Source: Ureibacillus massiliensis 4400831 = CIP 108448 = CCUG 49529 (lineage in GTDB: Bacteria; Bacillota; Bacilli; Bacillales_A; Planococcaceae). From it: 38,077 nucleotides of DNA. The stretch covers positions 1 to 38,077 of the forward strand of contig NZ_JPVQ01000033.1 of the NCBI RefSeq assembly GCF_000772965.1, read 5' to 3'. The notes under the pieces are model-generated. The model saw only the letters and a list, made by a program, of their open reading frames with translations. It ran no database searches and was not told where the DNA came from. Shown here one piece after another: positions 1 through 8,286 of the stretch (its first letter is position 1; the number at the start of each line of letters is the position of its first letter). The position numbers and the translations under genes are program-made.

Positions 1-541
1 CAGCAATCCAAGTGGGAAGACCATCAATGAGCGCTACACTCTCTTCTCCAGCATGGTCGCAGCCAGTGGTTAGACCTTCAATAATGAACGATGGGTAGCA
101 GGCTAATTAAGCAGTACACAAAGTGCCTGCAAGGAGGAAAAGCTATTTCCTGCGAATACCTTGTCTGTTCCATTGTCGCATGGACACCTGTCATGAGTGA
201 ATAATTTTCGCTAAATAAAAAGGACGAAGTACTAAAATGGAGCTTTCTCCATCCTTCGCCCTGACATTATGAAATTGGTTGATAAAAATGGGTACCTCAA
301 ATAAACAGGTAAGCACCTGCCAGCATTACTTTTATGAAAATTAAAATGGAATAAATATTTGGTTATTGCCTTTTGACTCCCTCGGTAAAACCGGGGTCAA
401 ACAGGTAAAACATAAAAAGAGTGAGGGAGCCATTTGGCGACCACTTCCTATAGGAAATCCAACAGATCCCCCAGCTGTCCGGATCAACTGGAAATTCTAT
501 CGGAAAGAGCTCTTACTACTAATATACGAGGAGGTTTCAAA
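1..541. other. G+C-rich non-coding left edge and leader
   Basis: No complete gene is visible. The first 200 bases are about half G+C, against about one third elsewhere, so this may be part of a mobile or repeated element cut by the window edge. On the minus strand one frame is open from about 105 to 1 and reads EGLTTGCDHAGEE then SVALIDGLPTWIA. It looks protein-like but has no start codon and is not recognised. A hairpin lies near 250-262 (ATGGAG/CTCCAT). Another lies at 372-401 (TTTGACTCC paired with GGGGTCAAA). The region ends with the ribosome binding site of the gene at 542. Confidence 0.4.
372..429 (+). promoter_or_regulatory. leader with two competing hairpins (possible attenuator)
   Basis: Bases 372-380 (TTTGACTCC) can pair with the GGGGTCAAA that ends near 401. 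Bases 377-383 (CTCCCTC) can instead pair perfectly with GAGGGAG at 423-429. The two structures exclude each other, as in attenuators and riboswitches, and they lie about 115 bases upstream of the gene at 542. No U-run follows either structure and I do not recognise a known riboswitch class, so a regulatory role is inference. Confidence 0.25.
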
Positions 542-1003
542 ATGAAACTTTTACTTGAAGATTTATATATTGAACGCTGTAATAAGGAAACAGAAGAAGT
601 AATTTCACAAGAGGCGGCAGCCTTTTTGACTACTCCTGTAAAACATTTAAAACAAAATTTAAATGAATTTCTTTATATAGAATCCCCTGCCTTTGATCCA
701 ATCAAAACCGATGCTATTACACTTGAATTAGATGATGTTTTTAAAACATACATGGTACTTCTTGGTTTCAAAGTTCAGAAGAAACATTCTGGTACAATAA
801 AAGGATATCTTGAGAACAACCTACATGGTGATAGCATCAAAAATTATAGTGCTATGTTTTCAAATGAAGATGGATTATGGGATTTAAATATTCCCTTAGA
901 CTTTATCGAAGGCTTTAAAGAAGAGCTAACTATTAGTGAAGTTATCGAAATTACCTATAACTTTTTGCTTGGATTAACACAAACAATCGAGCAGCAACAG
1001 TAA
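542..1003 (+). CDS. uncharacterised 153-residue protein
   Basis: I do not recognise this family. The start is ATG 542, preceded by a strong GAGGAGG about 6 bases upstream. The frame is open further upstream to 434, but that part has no ribosome binding site and unusual codon use. The protein is acidic, soluble and mostly helical by appearance, with no signal peptide or membrane segment. It begins MKLLLEDLYIERC and ends in a glutamine-rich tail. It lies 20 bases ahead of an RNA methyltransferase gene on the same strand, so the two are probably co-transcribed. A link to RNA modification is only a guess from that neighbourhood. Confidence 0.7.
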   Translation: MKLLLEDLYIERCNKETEEVISQEAAAFLTTPVKHLKQNLNEFLYIESPAFDPIKTDAITLELDDVFKTYMVLLGFKVQKKHSGTIKGYLENNLHGDSIKNYSAMFSNEDGLWDLNIPLDFIEGFKEELTISEVIEITYNFLLGLTQTIEQQQ

Positions 1004-1023
1004 ATCTAAAGGATGAAACCAGA

Positions 1024-1971
1024 TTGAATAATACAAAACAGAAATTTATCTATACTTATGTTCACCATATAAATGAGTTTGATCTATGTAGAATGGAAAT
1101 GAGAGCATTTTTCGAAAAAGACACTCTGTTAAATCATATTATAAGTGAAATCGAAATTGATCCAAGTCGTAGCCCCTTTATTCAAGATCGCCTTGAAGTT
1201 TATTATGAAGGCAATGACCTTGCAGAAATTAAAAAGCAAGTACAAGCATTTAAACCAAGTGCGAAAACCTATAAAGTGTTCTGTTTAAATAAAATGGATC
1301 TAGGTGAAACGAAGAAAATCCCACATCAGGAACGTCAAGTAATAGAACGTGAGCTTGGACTCCTAATTGAAGGTGAACCAGATTTAGAAAATCCAGAAAT
1401 CGTCTTAGGTATTTTACAACTTAATGATCGTTGGTATTTCGGAAAACACGAGAAAAGCGAATCCATTTGGCGACATCATATGCATAAACCAAGAAGCTAC
1501 TCAACTGCACTCAATACAAGAATGGCACGAGCTATTGCAAATATTGCAGTACCTCATCCGAAAGGTATACGTGTAATTGATCCGTTATGTGGTATTGGAA
1601 CCGTTTTAGTTGAGGCATTATCCATGGGCATCAATATTGTTGGAAGAGATATCAATCCGATAGTTTGCGATGGATCTAGGGAGAATATTGCTTATTTTGG
1701 TCTTGAAGGTAATGTCTCAAAAGGTCCCATTTCTGAAATAACAGAGTACTATGATGTAGCGATTATTGATTTACCATATAACCTAGCTACCCATATTTCC
1801 CAAGAGGATCAGTTTGACATTATTAAGCATGCACGACGGATTGCAGATCGAGTTGTTATTGTAACGATTGAAAATATTGATGATAAAATTCAAGAAGAAG
1901 GATTTAAAATTATAGACCGTTGTATTGCGAGGAAACATTTATTTGAAAGACAAATATTATTGTGTGTCTGA
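1024..1971 (+). CDS. Trm11/UPF0020-like SAM-dependent RNA methyltransferase
   Basis: Predicted AdoMet-dependent methyltransferase of the UPF0020/Trm11 type, a group that methylates exocyclic amines of guanine in tRNA or rRNA. The N-terminal 150 residues would bind RNA. RNTRMARAIANIA-like sequence near 163-175 matches the family's linker. Motif I, VIDPLCGIGTVLVEA, sits at about 184-198 and binds AdoMet. DLPYN at about 249-253 is the catalytic (N/D)PPY-type motif. At 315 residues it is close to the usual length for single-domain family members. The start is TTG 1024, with AAAGGATG upstream. It follows an unknown gene by 20 bases and ends in a strong terminator. The exact RNA target cannot be read from the sequence. 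Confidence 0.8.
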   Translation: MNNTKQKFIYTYVHHINEFDLCRMEMRAFFEKDTLLNHIISEIEIDPSRSPFIQDRLEVYYEGNDLAEIKKQVQAFKPSAKTYKVFCLNKMDLGETKKIPHQERQVIERELGLLIEGEPDLENPEIVLGILQLNDRWYFGKHEKSESIWRHHMHKPRSYSTALNTRMARAIANIAVPHPKGIRVIDPLCGIGTVLVEALSMGINIVGRDINPIVCDGSRENIAYFGLEGNVSKGPISEITEYYDVAIIDLPYNLATHISQEDQFDIIKHARRIADRVVIVTIENIDDKIQEEGFKIIDRCIARKHLFERQILLCV

Positions 1972-1993
1972 GATAAAGTTACATAAAATTTAC

Positions 1994-2033
1994 AAGGCGC
2001 TGCTCGAATTTCTTAGTTTTGAGCAGCGCCTTT
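1994..2033 (+). terminator. rho-independent terminator after the methyltransferase gene
   Basis: The 12-base arms AAGGCGCTGCTC and GAGCAGCGCCTT flank a 15-base loop and are followed by a short T run. It ends the transcript of the unknown gene and the methyltransferase. Confidence 0.85.
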
Positions 2034-2082
2034 AGTCAAATGAGTCTATATCACCATATAGTTCAACTTGTTTATCCAATTG

Positions 2083-2274
2083 TTAAGTAGCCTCCCGTAA
2101 AAATGTTTTATTATTTTCTAAAATGGTAATTAGTTGTTGAAGAACTTTTTCTTCCACCCTAGAAGATGAATTAATTTCTTTTCTAATAATCATACTTAAA
2201 TCCAAAATCGTGCTTACGTCGAGCTTATGTTTTTCAGCTAATTGAAAAGCTCGCTCTAACTGACCGGTTATCAT
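2083..2274 (-). CDS. small uncharacterised helical protein (63 aa)
   Basis: Not recognised with confidence. The start ATG at 2274 is chosen because GGGAGGA lies 6 bases upstream. The upstream methionines would place the ribosome binding site inside the coding sequence. The product is two predicted helices (QLERAFQLAEKHKL and EKVLQQLITILENN) joined by a short polar loop. The size and the LAEKHKLDVSTILDLS stretch recall the two-helix hairpin of Spo0E-type phosphatases. However, the catalytic SQELD motif is missing (SMIIR instead), so I do not assign that role. It stands alone between two genes and has an AT-rich upstream region. Confidence 0.55.
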   Translation of the reverse strand: MITGQLERAFQLAEKHKLDVSTILDLSMIIRKEINSSSRVEEKVLQQLITILENNKTFLREAT

Positions 2275-2471
2275 CGGCATTCCTCCCAAAAATTTAGTTA
2301 CTTCTATTTTATGATAATTTTTAAAATTTTTCATCCATTTCACCGAAATATTTTGAAAATTAATTTCGGATGGATTTTCAAATGATTTTAACTTGAAAAT
2401 GAAATAACTTTTTATTATTATCGGATGCCTTATCCTATTTTATTAATGGAAAATGATTCATATGTTTAATC

Positions 2472-2508
2472 AAAAAAAGCTACTCTACATCATTTAAGTA
2501 GAGAGCTT
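2472..2508 (-). terminator. terminator of the SCP2-domain gene
   Basis: Read on the minus strand, AAAGCTCTCTACTT pairs imperfectly with AGTAGAGTAGCTTT-like sequence and is followed by a T run (the A run at 2472-2478 on the plus strand). It lies just past the stop codon at 2520. Confidence 0.7.
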
Positions 2509-2519
2509 TATGTTCGATT

Positions 2520-2840
2520 TTATTGATAATAATCTAAAATGCTGCTTAGCTTCAATAATTGAGCCATGTCCCCTTTTGCTTTAATTTTGCCAAAGAAAAA
2601 AGCAGTTTGTGGATTTAACTCGCCAGAAATTAATTTTTCAAAATTATCGCTTGTTATTTGTACAGTACAGGCTATTTTTTCTTGATCCCCCACTAATGTT
2701 GCTTTATCCCCCATAAATTGGACATTATACTTTTCGCTTAAATCCGTAAACTCAAATTGAATGACTTTTTCGTACCCCTTTAAACCAGCTCCATCATTTT
2801 CAATTTTGTTTATAAGATTTGTTAATGCAGCAATAGCCAT
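2520..2840 (-). CDS. SCP2 sterol-binding-domain protein
   Basis: A 106-residue stand-alone SCP2-type domain. This fold makes a hydrophobic pocket for lipids or acyl chains and occurs in many bacteria as a small cytosolic protein of unknown ligand. The family signature is visible in the ITSDNFEKLISGELNP stretch and in FFGKIKAKGDMAQLLKLSSIL at the C-terminus, the typical 'GKIKxxGD' end of the domain. The start ATG at 2840 has GGGGGA 6 bases upstream. The frame extends 7 codons further but without a ribosome binding site. It is a single gene with its own terminator. The natural ligand cannot be inferred. Confidence 0.85.
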   Translation of the reverse strand: MAIAALTNLINKIENDGAGLKGYEKVIQFEFTDLSEKYNVQFMGDKATLVGDQEKIACTVQITSDNFEKLISGELNPQTAFFFGKIKAKGDMAQLLKLSSILDYYQ

Positions 2841-2946
2841 TTCAAGTCCCCCTTTGATCACTTTGCTTCACATTTATATTAACAGTATAATTCTATCTTT
2901 TTCAATGTAAATTACCTTTAAAACCATTTTTTTCTAATCCTTCAAA

Positions 2947-2981
2947 CAAAAAAACCTCCGCATTGGGTTATATGCAGAGGC
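2947..2981 (-). terminator. terminator of purU
   Basis: On the minus strand CCTCTGCAT and ATGCGGAGG form a stem around a short loop, followed by TTTTTTT. It lies 13 bases beyond the purU stop codon. Confidence 0.85.
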
Positions 2982-2993
2982 TGTTGTTATTTT

Positions 2994-3875
2994 TTAATGG
3001 AAGACAATTGTTTTATTACCTTCAACAATTATACGATTTTCTAAATGCCATTTTACCGCTTTTGTTAATACGCGTCGTTCAATTTGACTACCAATTTTTC
3101 TTAATGTTGTTACGTCTGCACGATGATCAACTCGTTCTACATCCTGTTCAATAATTGGTCCTTCATCTAATTCATTTGTTACATAGTGAGATGTTGCTCC
3201 GATTAGCTTTACCCCTCTTTTATGGGCACGTTCATATGGGTTCGCACCGATAAAGGCAGGTAAGAATGAATGATGGATGTTAATAATTCGATTTTCAAAA
3301 TGATCTACAAATTCAGGTGTTAAAATTTGCATGTACCGCGCTAAAATTAATAAGTCTACATTATATTCATCCATTAATTTAATTTGTTCTGCTTCTACTT
3401 GTTTACGGATATCCTTATTCGCTGGTAAATAGTAGAATGGAATACCGTAAGACTCCACAATTTGTCTTGCAGCCTCATGGTTACTAACAACAAGTGCAAT
3501 ATCTGTTTCTAAATCGCCATTTTGCCATTCCCATAACAGCTCCAACAAACAATGAAGTTCCTTTGAACAGAAAATAGCAGAGCGTTGACGTTTATTTAAA
3601 TAGTAAAAGCTATAGTCCATTTCATAATCAGAAGCAATTTGAGCAAATTCATTTTCCATTTCGCTTATTTTACTTTGTAAATTTTCACAGTGGTATTCAA
3701 TTCGTATAAAGAATGTTCCATTTTCTGGATCACTAGAATACTGACTGGATTCAATGATATTTGCATTATGTTTATATAAGAATGTCGATAATACAGAAAC
3801 AATTCCTGGTTTATCTGGACATTTTACTAACAATCGTGCATGATTTTCTAATTTTTTATCATTATTTAAAGCCAT
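2994..3875 (-). CDS. purU: formyltetrahydrofolate deformylase
   Basis: PurU hydrolyses 10-formyl-tetrahydrofolate to formate and tetrahydrofolate. This balances one-carbon pools and supplies formate for formate-dependent purine synthesis. The 293 residues have the expected two parts. An N-terminal ACT domain (about 12-90, beginning LLVKCPDKPGIVSVLS) senses an effector. A formyltransferase-like domain (about 95-285) contains NIHHSFLPAF, GATSHYVTNELDEGP and the catalytic Asn/His/Asp set. Length and motifs are those of a complete, functional enzyme. It is transcribed alone, with AGGAG somewhat far (about 13 bases) from the ATG and a terminator directly behind. It is divergent from the glycan cluster at 4223. 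Confidence 0.95.
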   Translation of the reverse strand: MALNNDKKLENHARLLVKCPDKPGIVSVLSTFLYKHNANIIESSQYSSDPENGTFFIRIEYHCENLQSKISEMENEFAQIASDYEMDYSFYYLNKRQRSAIFCSKELHCLLELLWEWQNGDLETDIALVVSNHEAARQIVESYGIPFYYLPANKDIRKQVEAEQIKLMDEYNVDLLILARYMQILTPEFVDHFENRIINIHHSFLPAFIGANPYERAHKRGVKLIGATSHYVTNELDEGPIIEQDVERVDHRADVTTLRKIGSQIERRVLTKAVKWHLENRIIVEGNKTIVFH

Positions 3876-4222
3876 TTTTACTTACAACTCCTAATCTATT
3901 ACTTTTTCATCTTTTTGATTATCTATTATTTTTTTATATTCATCAAGTCATTATAAGACAAAGGTATTATTCGTTCTTTTTATATGTTCCATACTCATTC
4001 GCTAACACATTTCAATTTATCCTCCAGTTCATACAGCCCTATCCCATCTTTAATAAAATTCCTCGCTTGATTTTTATTATATTTTGCATTTTTTAACAAA
4101 TAATTATCATACATTTTTCACATTTATATTTTTCTAATATCCTTACATTATTAGGAGAATGCATAGTCCGAAAGAAGTGAATTGCATACTATAGGTCACT
4201 AGGAAAATAAGGAAGAGATCTG
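3876..4222. other. divergent intergenic region between purU and the glycan cluster
   Basis: About 350 AT-rich bases that must carry promoters for both directions. No gene is seen. Near the right end, GAATGCATAGT and GAATTGCATACTAT form an imperfect direct repeat (4158-4192), the second copy including the CATACTATA box listed separately. Confidence 0.5.
4185..4193 (+). promoter_or_regulatory. sigma-K-like -10 box before the glycan cluster
   Basis: CATACTATA fits the CATAnnnTA -10 consensus of the mother-cell sporulation factor sigma-K and lies 30 bases before the ATG of the glycosyltransferase. It is preceded by ATTG, exactly as is the box at 21585. No matching AC dinucleotide is present at the -35 position. 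By chance this box should occur about once per 1.5 kb per strand in DNA this AT-rich, so the call is tentative. Confidence 0.3.
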
Positions 4223-5605
4223 ATGATATTTGAAGATAAAACAGGAAAAAGAGGGCTTATCATTAAAAGTTGTATTTTATTTACCTTTTTAATAATCCTC
4301 ACATCTTTAGCATTATATTTATTTGAGCTTTATGGTTATATACAATTACCTTATTTTGGAGTAACCATTGATTATCTTTTACAGATATGTACATTCATAT
4401 TTATATCCTATTTAATCTTTGCTATTGCCCTTGGATTTATCAGAATGCTGATACTTTTTTACTTTGTAAAAAAACAATTAAATCGTAAAAAAATCATTCG
4501 AGAATATATACAGACAAATCAGCGAATTATTCAACCATACCGTCCATTCGTTTCTGTTATTATCCCTATTTACAATGAAGAAGTTGTAATAAAAAGAACA
4601 ATAACATCAATCCTAAAATGTGATTATCCATCATTAGAAATTCTTATTATTGATGATGGATCAACGGATAACACCGCCTCTATCATTGATAATAATTTTT
4701 CTAAGTGTCGTAATGTTCGTTATATTTATAAGGAAAATGGAGGTAAAGCTTCTGCTTTAAACCTCGGTATTGAAAAGGCGATTGGAGATGTTATTGTTAC
4801 TATTGATGCGGACACTATATTTACGAATAGTACGATTAATCATTTAGTAAATCCGTTTTCTGATCCACTTGTTGCTGCAGTTTCAGGTAACTGTAAAGTT
4901 GGAAATCTTAAGAATCAACTAACATTATGGCAACATATCGAATATGTAACATCAAATAATTTAGATAAACGTGGATTTGAAGAAATTGGCTCTATTACAG
5001 TTGTACCAGGTTCTAATAGCGCTTGGAGAAAATCTTTTCTAATAGAAGCTGGGGGCTTTGCTGATGATACTTTAGCTGAAGATACTGATCTAACCTTTAA
5101 AGCATTAGAGGCTGGATATAAAATAATTTACGAAGATCGAGCTTTTTCTTATGAGGAAATACCAGAAAATATAAAAGATTTTTTAAAGCAAAGATTCCGT
5201 TGGTCATATGGAATCATTCAAGTTATTTGGAAACACCGACAAACGATTATACAGTCTAATAATAAAGCATTAAAATATTTTGCAGTTCCTAGTTTACTAT
5301 TTAACTATCTTGTTCTTTTAACAATTCCCCTTGCAGACATAGCTTTTATTTTTGCATTTGTTCATGGATCATTATCGATTTTTTTATTTGTGTTGCTTTT
5401 CTATTTTATTGACTTCCTCTACTCTTACATCGCATTTAGAATCGAAAAGGAGAACTTGCGGCCATTATGTTGGGTTTTTGTTCAACGAATAGCTTATCGT
5501 ATGTTACTAACGTATATCACTTGGAAAACATTAATTGAAATAGTAAACGGTTCACGACAGGGCTGGAACAAAGTAAATAGAACTGGCAACAATTTTTTTA
5601 AATAA
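4223..5605 (+). CDS. membrane glycosyltransferase, family 2 (PgaC/IcaA-like)
   Basis: A processive-type GT2 enzyme that would add sugars from a nucleotide donor to a growing polysaccharide at the membrane. Two membrane segments lie near 12-35 and 48-78. The cytosolic GT-A domain spans about 103-335 and carries VSVIIPIYNEE, LIIDDGSTD (donor-binding Asp), DADT (metal-binding DxD), LAEDTDLT (catalytic Asp) and QRFRW (the QxxRW motif of processive synthases). Two to four membrane segments follow (about 355-430). At 460 residues it resembles poly-N-acetylglucosamine synthases and related enzymes. It is the first gene of a four-gene cluster, with the next gene 86 bases away. The sugar is unknown. 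A downstream deacetylase fits an N-acetylated hexosamine, which is inference. Confidence 0.85.
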   Translation: MIFEDKTGKRGLIIKSCILFTFLIILTSLALYLFELYGYIQLPYFGVTIDYLLQICTFIFISYLIFAIALGFIRMLILFYFVKKQLNRKKIIREYIQTNQRIIQPYRPFVSVIIPIYNEEVVIKRTITSILKCDYPSLEILIIDDGSTDNTASIIDNNFSKCRNVRYIYKENGGKASALNLGIEKAIGDVIVTIDADTIFTNSTINHLVNPFSDPLVAAVSGNCKVGNLKNQLTLWQHIEYVTSNNLDKRGFEEIGSITVVPGSNSAWRKSFLIEAGGFADDTLAEDTDLTFKALEAGYKIIYEDRAFSYEEIPENIKDFLKQRFRWSYGIIQVIWKHRQTIIQSNNKALKYFAVPSLLFNYLVLLTIPLADIAFIFAFVHGSLSIFLFVLLFYFIDFLYSYIAFRIEKENLRPLCWVFVQRIAYRMLLTYITWKTLIEIVNGSRQGWNKVNRTGNNFFK

Positions 5606-5691
5606 TATAATTTAATTTAAAATTCTAAACTGCCAATTCAGGACCTGTAACTATAACTATCGCAATATTCATTTAAAAAGGCTGCGTGATT

Positions 5692-6381
5692 ATGAAAATT
5701 GCAATCCATCAACCAAATTACCTACCTTGGATCGGCTATTTTGATAAAATCGATCAGGTTGATAAATTTATTATTCTCGATAAAGCACTGCATACTAAAA
5801 GTGGTTTTGTTCATCGAAATAAAATAAAAACACCTCAAGGACCCATTATGTTATCCGTCCCACTAAAAAATAAAGAAAAACCTATTAATGAACTACTTAT
5901 TGCAAATGAAACTAATTGGCGTTCAAAACATTGGAAAATAATTAAAAACAATTACAAAAACACCCCTTTTTGGTCTCTATATAAAGAAGGTTTTGAAGAA
6001 ATCTTTGAAAAAGAATGGAAGTATCTTGATTCACTTAATACTACACTGATTAAACACATACTTTCATTACTTTCAATTACTACTGAAATTTTAAAAGAGT
6101 CTGATTTTAAAATAGACTTTGGTCATGGAAATTTAAGAAATGTTAACATTGTTTCACATTTAGGGGGCAATATCTATTTATCTGGCGTGGGAGCAAAGGT
6201 ATACAACAATCCAGAAGAATTTAAAAACCGCGGAATTGAGTTAAATTACCAAAATTTTAATCATCCAATTTATTCACAGCGATTTGGGAATTTTGAATCT
6301 CATCTATCCATAATAGACCTACTTTTTAATTGTGGACCAGAATCAATCGAACTCATTCGTAAACAGAGAAATGAACAATGA
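5692..6381 (+). CDS. WbqC-like family protein
   Basis: The N-terminus, MKIAIHQPNYLPWIGYF, is the hallmark of the WbqC family, whose members occur in O-antigen, capsule and other glycan gene clusters but whose reaction is not established. Downstream, a conserved HRNKIKTPQGP stretch and LSGVGAKVY near residue 160 also fit the family, and the 229-residue length is normal. ATG 5692 is chosen because it gives the canonical N-terminus. A GTG two codons earlier is closer to the weak AAAAGG and cannot be excluded. It sits between the GT2 and the deacetylase genes on the same strand, supporting a job in assembling or modifying the same glycan. Confidence 0.8.
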   Translation: MKIAIHQPNYLPWIGYFDKIDQVDKFIILDKALHTKSGFVHRNKIKTPQGPIMLSVPLKNKEKPINELLIANETNWRSKHWKIIKNNYKNTPFWSLYKEGFEEIFEKEWKYLDSLNTTLIKHILSLLSITTEILKESDFKIDFGHGNLRNVNIVSHLGGNIYLSGVGAKVYNNPEEFKNRGIELNYQNFNHPIYSQRFGNFESHLSIIDLLFNCGPESIELIRKQRNEQ

Positions 6382-6423
6382 ATATTTACAAAACAATCAC
6401 TGAAAACTATAGGAGGTGAAATT

Positions 6424-7107
6424 TTGATTTCATCAGGAAAAGAACGTATATTGATCATTGCACCTCATGCTGATGATGAGGTACTTGGTTGTGGTGGACT
6501 CATTGAAAAAGCATGCCGCTTTAATAATGAAGTGAAGGTAGTTGTTGTGGCAGTTGGTGACATTACACATACCCATAGCGGAGAAAAAGTATTTGCTGAG
6601 ACAAGAATATCAGAGCTAAAAGAAGCCTTAGAAGTACTTGGCTGTGTTAATTTTGAGGTAATGTATAAAGATAAAGATTCCTTACTCGATACAATTCCAA
6701 GAAATGAGATTATTTCAAAGCTTGATACTATTATCGATAGTTTTTTACCTACACTAGTTTTTATCCCACTACCAAGCTATCATCAAGATCATATTGTCCT
6801 TTTTGAAGCCTGTTTCGCTTCCTTAAGACCGAACCCCAATCATCTTATCAAATTAATTGCTGTATACGAATATCCATTAATATCTTGGCAATTTAAAAAA
6901 TTTTGGAATACAGGTGAGTTATATTTAGATATTTCCGAGACCATTGAAAAAAAAATAGAAGCTTTCCTTAAACATAAATCTCAAAGACGTCCTGCAAAAC
7001 ACTTAATTTCACCAGAAAGTGTAAAAAAGTGGGCAGAAATGCGTGGTTTAGAAAGCGGTCTCGAATATGCAGAAAAATATTATATACTGCGTTCGCATAT
7101 TTTATAA
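6424..7107 (+). CDS. PIG-L/LmbE-family zinc deacetylase
   Basis: A predicted zinc-dependent N-deacetylase of the PIG-L (LmbE) family, which removes acetyl groups from GlcNAc-type substrates. The zinc and catalytic motif APHADDEVLGCGG (PHxDDE) lies at about 13-25, and the third ligand His is in YHQDHIVLF (HxxDH) at about 119-127. The 227-residue length is typical. The start is TTG 6424 with AGGAGGTG 7 bases upstream. It follows the WbqC-like gene by 42 bases and precedes a DegT-type aminotransferase. Together these suggest conversion of an N-acetyl sugar to a free amino sugar within this cluster. BshB-type or mycothiol-type substrates are alternatives that the neighbours do not favour. Confidence 0.85.
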   Translation: MISSGKERILIIAPHADDEVLGCGGLIEKACRFNNEVKVVVVAVGDITHTHSGEKVFAETRISELKEALEVLGCVNFEVMYKDKDSLLDTIPRNEIISKLDTIIDSFLPTLVFIPLPSYHQDHIVLFEACFASLRPNPNHLIKLIAVYEYPLISWQFKKFWNTGELYLDISETIEKKIEAFLKHKSQRRPAKHLISPESVKKWAEMRGLESGLEYAEKYYILRSHIL

Positions 7108-7141
7108 TTTTGCTTCCATGTAGTTAGGAGGATGGATTACG

Positions 7142-8168
7142 ATTAATAAGAATAATACTCGGAATTGGAATAGTCATACGCCAATACCACACAATCGTCC
7201 TACTCTTGGAAAAGTCGAAGCTTTAGCTGCAATTAATATTATACGATCTGGTTGGGTGGCGCAGGGAAAAGCTGTTGAAGCGTTTGAAGAAGAGTTATGT
7301 GATTTTCTTGGATTACCAAATGGTTGTGCTGTTGCTGTTTCAAGTGGGACTGCTGCGTTATATATTTCCTTACTCTTCTTAGGAGCAAAAGATAAAAATG
7401 TAGCGTTTCCAACTTATACATGCTCCGCATTAAGAAATATAACCACATTTGCAAGTGCTAATTCGTTATTAGTTGATAGTCAAATTAGTTCTCCGAATAT
7501 AGATTTAGAATTGATTGATAAAAATGTAGACATAGCCATTGTTCCTAATATGTTTGGTATACCTCAAATCATTAATCGAATTAATAAACCTATAAAAATT
7601 ATAGAAGACTGTGCACAATCACTAGGAGCAAAAGTAAAAAGTTCTAATGTTGGGTTACAAGGAGATATAGGTGTTTTTTCCTTTTATGCAACTAAGTTAA
7701 TTACTTCAGGTGGGCAAGGTGGGATGATTGTTTCAAAAGACTCATCACTTATACAAGAAATAAAGGACTATCGATTATTTGATAGGCGAAATGATTCAAA
7801 GATTCGCTTCAATTTTCAAATGACTGACTTACAGGCAGCTATAGGACCAATTTATTGCTAGACGTGAAGAAATATTTGAACAATATCGATCCTCCGGTTT
7901 ACCATTAATTGATGGTCCTCCAAATACGAGAGCAGTTCGATTCAGAGCTATTTTAAATACATCAAAACAAGATGAAGTGATCTCAGCTCTTCAAAAAAAC
8001 AATATCACAGCTGTTATACCTATTAAAGAATCTGAATTAGTAGGAAATTTACAGACCTATCAAAATGCGTTTTATTGGATAAAAAATACAGTATCTTTAC
8101 CCATATATCCAACATTAAAAGACAATGATGTAAAACGTATAATAGAAGTTGTGAAAAATATTTTATAA
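7142..8168 (+). pseudogene. DegT/DnrJ/EryC1/StrS aminotransferase, start lost and frameshifted
   Basis: A PLP-dependent sugar aminotransferase homologue that would make an amino sugar. Codons from 7142 encode a typical family N-terminus (PIPHNRPTLGKVEA, then IRSGWVAQGKAVEAFE), but no ATG/GTG/TTG lies in frame behind the AGGAGGA at 7126-7132. Only ATT 7142 is at start distance, and the first in-frame GTG is 7256. Further on, EDCAQSLGA (PLP-binding Asp) and FSFYATKLITSGGQGG (Schiff-base Lys) are intact. After DLQAAIG the frame breaks near 7846-7860 and resumes one frame over at FIARREEIFEQY. The roughly ten residues normally between these motifs are also missing, so a small deletion is more likely than a single-base error. 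The C-terminal part then runs to 8168. Probably non-functional. Confidence 0.8.
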
Positions 8169-8196
8169 ACCTATGAAATATAAGTTCAGATTGAAA

Positions 8197-8235
8197 AAGC
8201 TTGCCCTACTCGATCAATAGTTGGGCAAACTTTTA
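8197..8235. terminator. bidirectional terminator between glycan cluster and carbonic anhydrase
   Basis: AAGCTTGCCC pairs with GGGCAAACTT around a long loop, with TTTT after it on the plus strand and TTTTT on the minus strand. It can serve the aminotransferase gene and the convergent carbonic anhydrase gene. Confidence 0.7.
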
Positions 8236-8286
8236 TTTTGACTTATGATATTTATTGATGAAAGTTTTCTAGTGAAGTTTCATTTA

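Noticed and set aside
1-230. Group II intron or known insertion sequence end
   Set aside because: No domain V-like hairpin, reverse transcriptase or recognised transposase motif was found; only the composition is odd.
434-541. N-terminal extension of the gene at 542
   Set aside because: There is no ribosome binding site before 434, the codon use is unlike the rest, and a strong GAGGAGG stands before ATG 542.
2083-2274. Spo0E-family phosphatase
   Set aside because: Size and helices fit, but the SQELD motif is replaced by SMIIR; left as unknown.
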